Shown here: piece after piece, positions 33,375-41,713 of the stretch
Position numbering within the stretch: position 1 is the first letter of the stretch
Layout of the letters: the number at the start of each line of letters is the position of its first letter
DNA from: an uncultured Granulosicoccaceae bacterium
GTDB lineage: Bacteria; Pseudomonadota; Gammaproteobacteria; Granulosicoccales; Granulosicoccaceae
Reading direction: 5' to 3'
Length of the DNA: 58,670 bases
Assembly (NCBI GenBank): GCA_937958675.1
Contig: CALGND010000085.1
Coordinates: forward strand, 1-58,670
The notes under the pieces: model-generated
What the model saw: the letters and a program-made list of their open reading frames with translations, nothing else
The model's database searches: none
What the model was told of the DNA's origin: nothing
Translations under genes and position numbers: made by a program

Positions 33375-34739
33375 ATGGAAGAACAACTCGCGCAGCTTGT
33401 CGCGGCTAACGCGGCAGGCAATACCGCTGCAGCAGAAACCTATTACTACTTAACGATACCCATCATGATACTGATACATGCGGGTTTTCTTGCTTATGAA
33501 ATGGGTTCCACCCGGCATAAAAACGTTTTAACTTCAGGTGTTAAAAATATTTTGGCGTTTGCTTTTCTTGTTCCAACCTTTTACTACTTTGGTTGGTTTT
33601 TGTATTGGGCGCTACCCAATGGCATCGACTTTAGCGTTGGCCCTGCAGAAATAAGCGGATGGGACTACGCAGTAGCTGTTGCTAATCCAGCAGGTGCTGT
33701 AATGGGGCCCAACCTTGCTGATAGTGCTACAGGTGTGTTCTGGGGTGCATTCACCTTATTCGCCGCTACTACAGCATCCATTATGTCTGGTGCTGTTATC
33801 GAACGTATACGGCTATTTGGTTTTGTGATACTCGCAATTGTTCTCGGTGCGTTTGCATGGGTTGTTGGTGCCGCTTGGGGTTGGCATGCGGACGGTTGGT
33901 TGGTCACTAAATATGGTTACCACGACTTTGGTGCAGCAGGCGTTGTGCATATGATCGCTGGTTTCTTTGCCTTAGGTGTATTGATAAACCTTGGTCCTCG
34001 TATTGGAAAATACAATACCGACGGCTCTAGCAATGATCTACCTGGACACAACATGCCACTGACGTTAGTAGGATTGATGTTAATAATCGCAGGCTTCTGG
34101 GGCTTTTTGATGGCATGCGTCATCTATCCTGGCGAAGCGTGGTCGTGGTCAGCAACACAATTCACGTCGATCTATGGCACGCCAATGAACCTCTCAGCAT
34201 TGACGTTTAATATCTTGATGGGTTTTGCTGGCGGTATTATCGGTGCATGGTTTATCACACGCGATCCTTTCTGGATGATGTCTGGCGCGCTAGGCGGTAT
34301 TATTTCCGTAGCGGCTGGCCTTGATCTATATTGGCCGCCAATGGCATTTGCCATCGGTATGATTGGTGGTATGGTCATGCCGTACGCTGCGAAGATGATT
34401 GAAAAGATGGGTATCGATGACGCTGTAGGCGCGGTTACGGTACATGGTGTCCTTGGTGCTTGGGGTGTTATCGCAGTGGGTATTTTTGCTGCAGGCTATC
34501 CTGCAATCCAAGGTGAAGGCGTTGCGTTAACAAACTTCATGGGCCAGTTGATTGGCGTAGGCGTTATGTTTGCGCTGGGTTTTGTGCCGGGTTATGTCTG
34601 CTCGCTAATTTTACGAGTATTTGGATTACTACGCGTTGGTCGAGCTGCAGAGATTGTTGGACTAGATCAAGTTAAGGTGCCGTCATCAGCTTATCCTGAA
34701 GGCATGCCTACTTCCGCTCACTACCGTGGCAAACATTAA
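33375..34739 (+). CDS. amt: Ammonium/methylammonium channel (Amt family)
   Basis: Inner-membrane channel of 454 residues with about 11 hydrophobic segments, starting at ATG 33375 after a GGAGG ribosome site; TTG 33363 is not used. The twin pore histidines are in FGAAGVVHMIAGFF and VTVHGVLGAWGVI, and PHNMPLTL-type loop residues are present as GHNMPLTLVGLML. Unlike many Amt genes it is not next to a GlnK/P-II gene. Its position after the Glx/Tdm-like cluster suggests import or recapture of ammonium or methylammonium. It is followed after 12 bases by a 61-residue membrane peptide and then a terminator. Confidence 0.9.
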   Translation: MEEQLAQLVAANAAGNTAAAETYYYLTIPIMILIHAGFLAYEMGSTRHKNVLTSGVKNILAFAFLVPTFYYFGWFLYWALPNGIDFSVGPAEISGWDYAVAVANPAGAVMGPNLADSATGVFWGAFTLFAATTASIMSGAVIERIRLFGFVILAIVLGAFAWVVGAAWGWHADGWLVTKYGYHDFGAAGVVHMIAGFFALGVLINLGPRIGKYNTDGSSNDLPGHNMPLTLVGLMLIIAGFWGFLMACVIYPGEAWSWSATQFTSIYGTPMNLSALTFNILMGFAGGIIGAWFITRDPFWMMSGALGGIISVAAGLDLYWPPMAFAIGMIGGMVMPYAAKMIEKMGIDDAVGAVTVHGVLGAWGVIAVGIFAAGYPAIQGEGVALTNFMGQLIGVGVMFALGFVPGYVCSLILRVFGLLRVGRAAEIVGLDQVKVPSSAYPEGMPTSAHYRGKH

Positions 34740-34751
34740 GAGGAGAACATT

Positions 34752-34937
34752 ATGACTGGAGCACCATTTGATACAGGTACTTGGGCTGGCGTAACAGATA
34801 GTTATTATCCCGGCGCCGGCGGTGAGCTTATTTGGCTTGGCATATCAATAGCTCTATGTGTTGTGGCACTTATAGGTGGCGCGATTCATGAGAGCCAAGC
34901 CTACCGAAAAGCTGAACGGGACCATAAGGACTTGTAG
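34752..34937 (+). CDS. 61-residue single-span membrane peptide coupled to amt
   Basis: Small protein with one hydrophobic segment (LIWLGISIALCVVALIGGAI, about residues 28-47), a short periplasm-side N-terminus rich in Gly, Tyr and Pro, and a charged tail (HESQAYRKAERDHKDL). The ribosome site AGGAGA precedes ATG 34752, and it is 12 bases after amt, before a terminator at 35002. It is real by position, coding quality and ribosome site. I infer an auxiliary subunit or stabiliser of the Amt channel; no named family is recognised. Confidence 0.75.
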   Translation: MTGAPFDTGTWAGVTDSYYPGAGGELIWLGISIALCVVALIGGAIHESQAYRKAERDHKDL

Positions 34938-35001
34938 TGATTTTGTTTAAGCCCTTTGGTGTGCCTTCGCTAAGTTGGCACACTCAATAATATAAATAAA
35001 T

Positions 35002-35036
35002 AACCGGCCCACTCGATTCTGATGGCCGGTTTTTTA
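35002..35036 (+). terminator. Rho-independent terminator after the amt operon
   Basis: AACCGGCC (35002-35009) pairs with GGCCGGTT (35024-35031) around a 14-base loop, followed by a T-run to 35036. It closes the amt-small peptide transcript. Confidence 0.85.
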
Positions 35037-35177
35037 TTTGTGGTAATAAATTAAACAATTACCTCCAAAAGCCCACAATAGGTGGTTCTTTGGTCATAAA
35101 GTGACCACTGTGTTAGTGCTGTCAAAACCCAGACATACACTATAATTACAGCATTATCTTTATAGCCAACTACTGCC

Positions 35178-36161
35178 ATGCCAACCGCTGCTATCGCTGC
35201 GCTCTTTTTTATCGTCTTCCCGGCTCTGTCCTTGTTATATGTCTACAAGTTTAGGGGGCAGGAACGCTTCTCAGGCCCGGTCGAATATTTACGCAAAGGC
35301 TGGCCTATCTTTGCGCCACTGAATGTATTGCTTTATGGCTTGTCTGAAAAAAAAGCCAAGAGCCCAATACTTGATATTGCAGACTTTCCCGAGCTACAAG
35401 TATTGCAAGATAATTGGGAAGTGATTCGCGATGATGCTCTGACGCTTTATAACAACGGGTTCTTTGATGCCACCACCAATGCTGAGAGCCAAAGCTATTA
35501 TGACGTAGGGTTTCGTACATTTTATAAGTACGGCTGGAGTAAGTTTTACTGTAAGTGGTACGGCACTATCCATAACTCTGCTGCGGAGCATTGCCCCAAT
35601 ACCGTAGAGTTACTTAAAGATATCAAGATTGTTAACGGCGCTATGTTTACCTTGTTACCTCCGGGGTCCAAATTAACTCGCCACCTTGATCCCATAGCAT
35701 GCTCATTGCGTTTTCATTTAGGGCTGAGTACGCCTAACGATGACGACTGCTTTATTGAAATTGATGGCAATGTTCACTCTTGGCGTGATGGGCAAACATT
35801 GTTGTTTGACGAAACCTACCTACATCATGCACGTAACGATACCGACACGCCTCGTTTAATTTTGATGTGTGATATCGAACGACCTGTGTTTTGGTTTGGT
35901 CGCGGCTTTAACTTCTTCTACAAGAAGATATTGTCAATGATGTTGGTGCCCAATCTGGATGGTGACAAAGCAGGCTTGTTTAGCCGAGTGTTTGCTGGAA
36001 TGGCACCTATTTCAGCAAAAGGTAAAGCGCTTAAGCAATCAAACCGCACTCTATATAACTTAGTTAAATGGTCTATTAACTTGCTGATTATTTTGCTGCT
36101 GGTATTAGTTTTGTCAGCAATTAGTAGTGGCCTAATCGGTTTGTTTAAGGCTTTTGCGTAG
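35178..36161 (+). CDS. lpxO: LpxO-like aspartyl/asparaginyl beta-hydroxylase family protein
   Basis: Fe(II)/2OG dioxygenase of 327 residues with an N-terminal membrane anchor (IAALFFIVFPALSLLYVY) and a second hydrophobic segment near the C-terminus. The catalytic domain has LPPGSKLTRHLDPIACSLRFHLGL, with the first iron histidine and Asp, and DETYLHHARNDT with the distal histidine. LpxO 2-hydroxylates an acyl chain of lipid A and has this layout. It stands alone between a terminator and a convergent gene. Family-level call; the lipid A substrate is inferred. Confidence 0.8.
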   Translation: MPTAAIAALFFIVFPALSLLYVYKFRGQERFSGPVEYLRKGWPIFAPLNVLLYGLSEKKAKSPILDIADFPELQVLQDNWEVIRDDALTLYNNGFFDATTNAESQSYYDVGFRTFYKYGWSKFYCKWYGTIHNSAAEHCPNTVELLKDIKIVNGAMFTLLPPGSKLTRHLDPIACSLRFHLGLSTPNDDDCFIEIDGNVHSWRDGQTLLFDETYLHHARNDTDTPRLILMCDIERPVFWFGRGFNFFYKKILSMMLVPNLDGDKAGLFSRVFAGMAPISAKGKALKQSNRTLYNLVKWSINLLIILLLVLVLSAISSGLIGLFKAFA

Positions 36162-36210
36162 AGGGTGATATCGAGTTTTTGAAACTAGATAGAGCTCAGT
36201 GCTTGGAAGC

Positions 36211-36696
36211 TTAGTCTGGCTTGGAATACGCTTCTGTTATACCGATTAGCGTGTCTAGTTGGCGCTCAGATAAACCAACAAAACGAAGTATAACGCCTTG
36301 ACCGTGCTCGTCATTGAGTAGACGCATTCTTCTTAGCGATACGTCCCCTAATGAATATTTTTGATTGTCATCGCCGGTGATCGCTAAATTGGATACCGTC
36401 AGTGATTTGTCTTCAGGAATCTTTTTCAGAATCTCGTCAACCGACATGATTTGTTCTGGATATACACAGCAACCGCGCACATTCAATACTATGGTGCCTG
36501 TCACCAACATTTTAGAGTGCATAAACGGGTCAGGGTTGGGCAGTATGAAGTCGCATTGGCAGGTGACTCTATTGCCGCTGACTTTGCGTCGATCTGGTGG
36601 ATCTTTTAAGAGAATTGGCTCAACGATTGGCGCAGGGGTAGCTGGTGTTTCAGCTTGCGCCTCTGCCTTACCTGATTGTTTGAATAATCCGAACAT
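36211..36696 (-). CDS. Hypothetical protein with possible PilZ-like fold
   Basis: Soluble protein of 161 residues not firmly recognised. It opens with an Ala/Pro-rich linker (EAQAETPATPAPIVEP), then DPPDRRKVSGNRVTCQCDF and VLNVRGCC, and ends GVILRFVGLSERQLDTLIG. The order of an Arg-rich RRxxxxR-like stretch, an N-x-R-G-like turn and a final RFVGLS strand resembles an atypical PilZ domain, which binds cyclic di-GMP. This is a weak resemblance. It is monocistronic and convergent with the LpxO-like gene. Confidence 0.6.
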   Translation of the reverse strand: MFGLFKQSGKAEAQAETPATPAPIVEPILLKDPPDRRKVSGNRVTCQCDFILPNPDPFMHSKMLVTGTIVLNVRGCCVYPEQIMSVDEILKKIPEDKSLTVSNLAITGDDNQKYSLGDVSLRRMRLLNDEHGQGVILRFVGLSERQLDTLIGITEAYSKPD

Positions 36697-36810
36697 ATTT
36701 TTATCTATCCATGACCACCTAGATCACGTGTCTAGGGGATTGAGTAGGTATCGGCTATATCACTGAGATCTTAATGAATCGTTAAATAGTGGCCTGATTA
36801 CACCTTGGTC

Positions 36811-36843
36811 GGTATATTGCTTATTTATACCTAATAGGGTATA
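36811..36843 (+). promoter_or_regulatory. HipB-type operator region upstream of hipBA
   Basis: Half-sites GGTATA (36811-36816), TATACC (36826-36831) and GGTATA (36838-36843) lie 31 bases upstream of hipB. The last two form an exact inverted repeat with a 6-base spacer. This resembles the HipB autoregulatory operator design of E. coli (TATCC-N8-GGATA), and I infer the same function. Confidence 0.6.
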
Positions 36844-36873
36844 TATTGTAAATACACCCAGAAGGGGATAAGC

Positions 36874-37122
36874 ATGAAATCATATATTGTTGCTACACCG
36901 GCTCAGCTCGGCCAGGTGTTGAAGAGTGCCAGGAATGCATCTGAATTGTCGCAGGCGGCGTTGGGTCAGCAGGTCAATGTGTTGCAAAAGACGGTGTCAG
37001 CGCTTGAGAATAATCCGGCAGCTGTGCAGACAGAAACGGTCTTTAAGATTCTATCAGCGCTGAACCTTGAGTTAGTGCTGCGGCGTAAGCCTGCCAATGA
37101 AGATACTCAGGATGATTGGTAA
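36874..37122 (+). CDS. hipB: HipB-like antitoxin and operon repressor
   Basis: Small helix-turn-helix protein of 82 residues (GQVLKSARNASELSQAALGQQVNVLQKTVSALENNP). It should bind the upstream palindrome and its partner kinase. It is 11 bases upstream of hipA. The length and the fold match HipB antitoxins (E. coli HipB is 88 residues). The C-terminus NEDTQDDW is acidic, as in other HipB tails, which bury a terminal Trp in the fold. Confidence 0.88.
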   Translation: MKSYIVATPAQLGQVLKSARNASELSQAALGQQVNVLQKTVSALENNPAAVQTETVFKILSALNLELVLRRKPANEDTQDDW

Positions 37123-37133
37123 GGCTAGCGACT

Positions 37134-38456
37134 ATGTCGAAACGAAGCCGCAGTAGACGCCTTGACGTCTTAATGAATGGGGAGTTAGTTGGGCATTGGG
37201 ATCAACTGTCTGGTAATAGGCAAGAGTTTTCATATGTTGAATCGTGGTTAGAGAGTCCTAGCACGCGTCCACTATCGCTGTCGATGCCTTTATCGTTAGA
37301 TAGCACAGTGTACAAAAACGATTTGGTGGAGCCCTATTTTGACAATCTGCTGCCAGATAACCTGCAAATAAAAGAGCGATTGCAGTCGCGTGTAAAAGCG
37401 CTGTCCGCTGGCGCTTTTGATTTGTTAACAGAATTTGGAATGGATTGCGTTGGTGCAGTGCAATTGGTTAATCCGGAGCGCTCACATGGCGACGTACGAA
37501 CTATTCAAGCGACGCGCTTAAGCGAACAAGAAATAGAAGCAGAGCTTACTTCCGTGACCGCGATTCCAGTACCTGGGCAACAACAAGAAGATTTTCTACG
37601 ATTATCAATCGCGGGTGCGCAAGAAAAAACGGCTTTGCTAAAACAAGGTAAGGATTGGTACAGGCCAATGGGTTCAACTCCCACCACGCACATCATAAAA
37701 CTACCGATGGGAAAAGTTGGCAATGAACAAGCAGATTTATCTACTTCGGTAGAGAACGAATGGTTGTGCTCAAAAATATTGGCAGCGTTTGGTATGCCAA
37801 TAGCGCACTGTGATATTGCAGTATTCGGTTCGCAAAAAGCACTCGTAGTAGAGCGGTTTGATCGTCGCTTATCTAAGAATAAAGATTGGTGGGTGAGAAT
37901 ACCCCAGGAAGATTTATGTCAAGCTACCGCAACACCGGCTGCTCTTAAATACGAATCAGACGGTGGCCCCGGCGTTAAGGGCATTAATAATCTCTTGCTA
38001 GGATCGCGCACAGCTCGCCAAGATATCGAAAATTTTATTAAAGCTCAAATTCTGTTCTGGATGTTGTGCGCACCTGATGGCCACGCAAAGAACTTCAGTA
38101 TCTTTATTGAAAAACTCGGGCGATACAGAATGACGCCGTTATATGACGTGATATCCGCCTATCCAATTATGGGTAAGGGCAAACATTCAATTGCTGAGAA
38201 CAAAATTAAAATGGCCATGGCTATGCCTGGGCGTAATAAGCACTATCATTGGGCTAACGTTCAGCCTCGTCATATTGAGGCTGTTGCTTTGATAAGCGGA
38301 CGAAAACCAGCCGAACTCATAGATGAACTGTGTGCACAAACTGATGCAGTAATTGAACATGCGCAAGGGCTAATCCCAGATGAGTTCCCAAGTGAAGTCG
38401 CTGATCGTATATTTGATGGCATGAGAAAAGCCAGAGACAAACTCAGCAGGCGCTGA
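37134..38456 (+). CDS. hipA: HipA-family Ser/Thr kinase toxin
   Basis: Toxin kinase of 440 residues from ATG 37134 (the longer frame from 37116 overlaps hipB). E. coli HipA phosphorylates glutamyl-tRNA synthetase and promotes persistence. Seen here: LSIAGAQEKTALL, where S158 is near the position of the E. coli autophosphorylation site, HIIKLPMG, the catalytic loop APDGHAKNFSIF (D315, near E. coli D309) and the metal-binding YDVISAYP. All kinase elements are intact, so it is expected to be active. It converges with the flavoprotein gene to its right. Confidence 0.92.
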   Translation: MSKRSRSRRLDVLMNGELVGHWDQLSGNRQEFSYVESWLESPSTRPLSLSMPLSLDSTVYKNDLVEPYFDNLLPDNLQIKERLQSRVKALSAGAFDLLTEFGMDCVGAVQLVNPERSHGDVRTIQATRLSEQEIEAELTSVTAIPVPGQQQEDFLRLSIAGAQEKTALLKQGKDWYRPMGSTPTTHIIKLPMGKVGNEQADLSTSVENEWLCSKILAAFGMPIAHCDIAVFGSQKALVVERFDRRLSKNKDWWVRIPQEDLCQATATPAALKYESDGGPGVKGINNLLLGSRTARQDIENFIKAQILFWMLCAPDGHAKNFSIFIEKLGRYRMTPLYDVISAYPIMGKGKHSIAENKIKMAMAMPGRNKHYHWANVQPRHIEAVALISGRKPAELIDELCAQTDAVIEHAQGLIPDEFPSEVADRIFDGMRKARDKLSRR

Positions 38457-38474
38457 GAAGTACTTAAAAAGTAC

Positions 38475-39836
38475 CTACATTGGACCAAGCTTTAATCTTG
38501 ATCCGTCTGTAAATCGACTAAACCGAAAACGCGTCAAATCATGCTCGACTGGCGCAGCAGTAATCATCTTTGCCATTACGTTTCCGACGCCTGGCCCAAT
38601 ACCAAAGCCATGGCCACTAAAGCCAGTAGCAAGGTATAAACCTGCCAACGGAGTTTCATCGAGTATCGGTACAAAGTCAGGGGTGGTGTCGATATAGCCT
38701 GCCCAAGCATGACTAACCCGAGCATTGTCCATGTCGTCGAAGCGCTCGTGAAGGCGTTCTTTTATTCGGTCGATTACTTTGGTTTTGGTCGCAGGGTTCA
38801 GTATACGATTGTGCTCGAACGGGGTCGCTTGCTCAGCATTCCAACGCCTTGCTGTACGCCAACCGCCAGGGTAGTTAGCAGGTGCATTGATTTTAAAATG
38901 GGTGTCTTTCCAAGAATGCTTAGCAGCTTGGCTAAATGATTTGAAATGCGCGAAAGCATCAGGGCCTACTACGAAATCATGATAGTCGGTTAAGGCGATG
39001 TTATAGCCGCCGTCAAGTCTTTTACATATACCTAAGCCGTGGTCAGCAACGTTGCCACTAAATAGCTCTGGAGTGCCATCAATTCGAACAGCGTACGAGG
39101 TTACTGATAGCTGAGGAAATTCGACATCTACTTGGCGCGTTAACATAGACGACCATGCGCCACCGGCTACTAATACTTGATTGGTTTTAATTGTGCCGTG
39201 CTCGGTGATAACGCCGGATACGGCGCCATTGGTTTGTTCGATGGTTCGCACAGCGCAGGACTCGGTAATTGCGACGCCGGCATTACTACAGGCTCTAGCA
39301 AGCGCAGGAACAGCTCCCCATGGCTCTACTCGGCCGTCACTTGCGGTAAACAAACCGCCCAGTACATCGCCGTTGTAATTGGGTATATGCTTTTTGGCTT
39401 CACTTGAACTTAAAAGCTGGCTATGCAGCCCGTGCGATTTAGCGAGCTCGGCAAAAGCTGTCAAGCGTTTGAGTTTTTCGTTGCTGTTAGCAAGATAAAG
39501 CACGCCTTGTTCGGAGAACAACAAGTTGTTATCGCGTGTTTCGCCAGCTATGTTTTTCCATAAGGATAGTGACTCCATCATTATGGGAAGTTCATCTGGG
39601 TCACGACCAGTTTGCCTAACCCAGCCCCAGTTACGGCTGGATTGTTCACCTCCTACGCGGCCCTTTTCACACACCATCACTGATTTGCCGAGCTTTTTTA
39701 GTTCCCATGCTGCACAGATGCCCACAATGCCAGCGCCGACGATAACTACATCTACAGCTTTGGGTAGTGGGCTATTAAACTGAACAGGCGTTGTCGCCAG
39801 ATCAATTGGAGGGCCTTTTGGTTCGCTAGCTTGCAT
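38475..39836 (-). CDS. FAD-dependent amino-acid/amine oxidase (DAO family)
   Basis: Flavoprotein of 453 residues from ATG 39836. The longer frame to 39917 adds a Cys/Arg-rich stretch unlike the family. The FAD motif VDVVIVGAGIVGICAAWELKKLG, the SSRNWGWVRQTGRDPDE segment and the C-terminal ATGFSGHGFGIGPGVGNVMA are typical of the DadA/gamma-glutamylputrescine oxidase group. It stands alone, converging with hipA. Substrate is not predictable; amino acids or polyamine-derived amines are likely. Confidence 0.83.
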   Translation of the reverse strand: MQASEPKGPPIDLATTPVQFNSPLPKAVDVVIVGAGIVGICAAWELKKLGKSVMVCEKGRVGGEQSSRNWGWVRQTGRDPDELPIMMESLSLWKNIAGETRDNNLLFSEQGVLYLANSNEKLKRLTAFAELAKSHGLHSQLLSSSEAKKHIPNYNGDVLGGLFTASDGRVEPWGAVPALARACSNAGVAITESCAVRTIEQTNGAVSGVITEHGTIKTNQVLVAGGAWSSMLTRQVDVEFPQLSVTSYAVRIDGTPELFSGNVADHGLGICKRLDGGYNIALTDYHDFVVGPDAFAHFKSFSQAAKHSWKDTHFKINAPANYPGGWRTARRWNAEQATPFEHNRILNPATKTKVIDRIKERLHERFDDMDNARVSHAWAGYIDTTPDFVPILDETPLAGLYLATGFSGHGFGIGPGVGNVMAKMITAAPVEHDLTRFRFSRFTDGSRLKLGPM

Positions 39837-40045
39837 GGTCAATAGGTTAACTGAATATCGTGGACATTTGGGAGTGGTCTCGGTGTTAACGCGGCGTGAG
39901 CAACATGTCGCTTTCAAGATGGACTGGTATTGGGTGCCTCAATGGATATAGAGTGAGCTGATCAGCAAGGTGGTTGGTATGGTGCAGTATTTGGCCGCTA
40001 ACTACGCTAAAGTATTTGCAACCGTTATGCTATTGGTGAAGATAC

Positions 40046-40222
40046 ATGGGCGACGTTGTTCCTTTTGGCAAAAGGCCAAAACCTAAAAAGAGTATTCTTT
40101 GTCAAAACAATCACCATAAATGGGAGGTTGTTAAGGAGCGGGAATTTGACGTAAAGCAGGGTAAGTTAGCAACGCAAGAGCGTTGTGCACGATGTAAGGT
40201 AGTTCGAAATAAGCTGACCTAA
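40046..40222 (+). CDS. 58-residue zinc-ribbon-like small protein
   Basis: A short reading frame from ATG 40046 to TAA 40222 with a ribosome site (GGTGAAG) five bases before it. The peptide opens MGDVVPFGKRPKPKKSILC, has C19 followed by HHKWE, then ERCARCKV with C47 and C50. The pattern Cys/His...CxxC suggests a small zinc-binding knuckle, and the basic N-terminus suggests nucleic-acid contact. It lies alone between two minus-strand genes. Function unknown. Confidence 0.65.
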   Translation: MGDVVPFGKRPKPKKSILCQNNHHKWEVVKEREFDVKQGKLATQERCARCKVVRNKLT

Positions 40223-40261
40223 TATTTTTGTCGTCTCCGCAAGCTACGCTGGGATGACGAG

Positions 40262-41707
40262 TCAGATATGTTTTATAGCCTGATAGCCTTTCATATAACG
40301 AGCATACTGCGCGCTAAAGTCATCGTAAACGGATACGTTTGGTTCTACTGTGCGCTCGATAGTGGGTTTTACGCAAGTAGTCACCGCATCAACTGAATCT
40401 GCGGCAACCATCGCTAGGCGTGCAGCGCCTAAACCTGCTCCAAAGTCACCGTCAACTGTTATATGCAATGGCAATTTCAACGCTGATGCAATCAACTGAA
40501 CCCAATACTGTGATTTTGATCCACCACCAATAGCGTAAGCGTTAGTGAGTTCGGTGCCGGCAGTGGTTAGTGCGTTTTGGCTATCCCTGAATGCAAAGGC
40601 TACGCCCTGCAACACAGCTTTTGTCATGGCAACGGAATCAGAACTATGACCCAGACCCAGGAACACTCCACGCGCATTCGCGTCGTTGTGCGGCGTGCGC
40701 TCACCACCTAGGTAGGGCAAAAATAATAGATCGGTAGGGGTGGGGTCTGAGCCTTCTAGCGATTGCGTGAGTTCAGCAGGCGATTTACCCAATACGCTTG
40801 ATAACCAATTAAGCGAATCGGTTGCCGCTAGGATCACACCCATTTGATGCCATGTGTTTGGCAATGCATGGCAAAACGCGTGTACTGCACTATCAGCATT
40901 GGGTTGGTAGTGTTCGTTAGCGGCGAATAGCACACCTGATGTGCCAAGTGATAAGAATGCATCGCCGGGACTCACCGTACCCATGCCGCAGGCTGATGCT
41001 GCATTATCACCTGCGCCACCAGCAACGACAACATTAGCGGGCATACCAAAGCGTTTGGCAAGCGACTCTCGTAGGACGCCCGAAACAGCGGTGCCCTCAA
41101 TGAGTGATGGCATTTGATCTTGATTTAAATCACAGGCGGCTAACAGTGAGGCTGACCAATCGCGCTTGGCAACGTCTAACCAACCGGTTCCGGCAGCATC
41201 TGACATTTCTGATACGGTTTCGCCGGTTAACCAAAGCCGCGCGAAATCCTTTGGTAGCAATACTTTGCTGACTCGTTCAAATATCTTCGGTTCGTTGTTG
41301 GCCACCCAAGCAAGCTTCGGTGCGGTGAACCCTGGAAACAGGATATTGCCGCAGCGTTCTCGTGATTCAGTTGTATCCAACTCGGCAGCTTCAACGGAAC
41401 TGCGAGTATCGTTCCAGAGTATGCAGGGCCGTAGAACCTTGTGATCCTTATCAAGTAATGTTGCACCGTGCATGTGGCCTGATAAGCCAATACCTTTAAC
41501 CGCGGCCATTTGTTTAGTGTAGTTAGCCTGCAATTCCGACAAAGTTGTTTCAATACCTTCAATCCAATTTGCAGGATCTTGCTCAGACCAACCCTCTCTA
41601 GGACGGCTTTGCTCCATGCTGGCAGTACTGCTGCCAACAACCTTCTGAGAGCTGTCTAGCAAAATAGTTTTTACACTAGATGTGCCTAGATCTATACCAA
41701 GATACAT
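40262..41707 (-). CDS. xylB: Xylulokinase (FGGY family)
   Basis: Phosphorylates D-xylulose to xylulose 5-phosphate; 481 residues, normal length. N-terminal phosphate-binding motif MYLGIDLGTSSVKTILL, then SGHMHGATLLD, the FGGY signature region GGAGDNAASACGMG, and the C-terminal YAIGGGSKSQYWVQLIASAL. It is last in a four-gene minus-strand run that begins with the ROK regulator, starting six bases after the CRTAC1 gene's stop. No xylose isomerase gene is in the window. Confidence 0.93.
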   Translation of the reverse strand: MYLGIDLGTSSVKTILLDSSQKVVGSSTASMEQSRPREGWSEQDPANWIEGIETTLSELQANYTKQMAAVKGIGLSGHMHGATLLDKDHKVLRPCILWNDTRSSVEAAELDTTESRERCGNILFPGFTAPKLAWVANNEPKIFERVSKVLLPKDFARLWLTGETVSEMSDAAGTGWLDVAKRDWSASLLAACDLNQDQMPSLIEGTAVSGVLRESLAKRFGMPANVVVAGGAGDNAASACGMGTVSPGDAFLSLGTSGVLFAANEHYQPNADSAVHAFCHALPNTWHQMGVILAATDSLNWLSSVLGKSPAELTQSLEGSDPTPTDLLFLPYLGGERTPHNDANARGVFLGLGHSSDSVAMTKAVLQGVAFAFRDSQNALTTAGTELTNAYAIGGGSKSQYWVQLIASALKLPLHITVDGDFGAGLGAARLAMVAADSVDAVTTCVKPTIERTVEPNVSVYDDFSAQYARYMKGYQAIKHI

Positions 41708-41713
41708 GATGGA

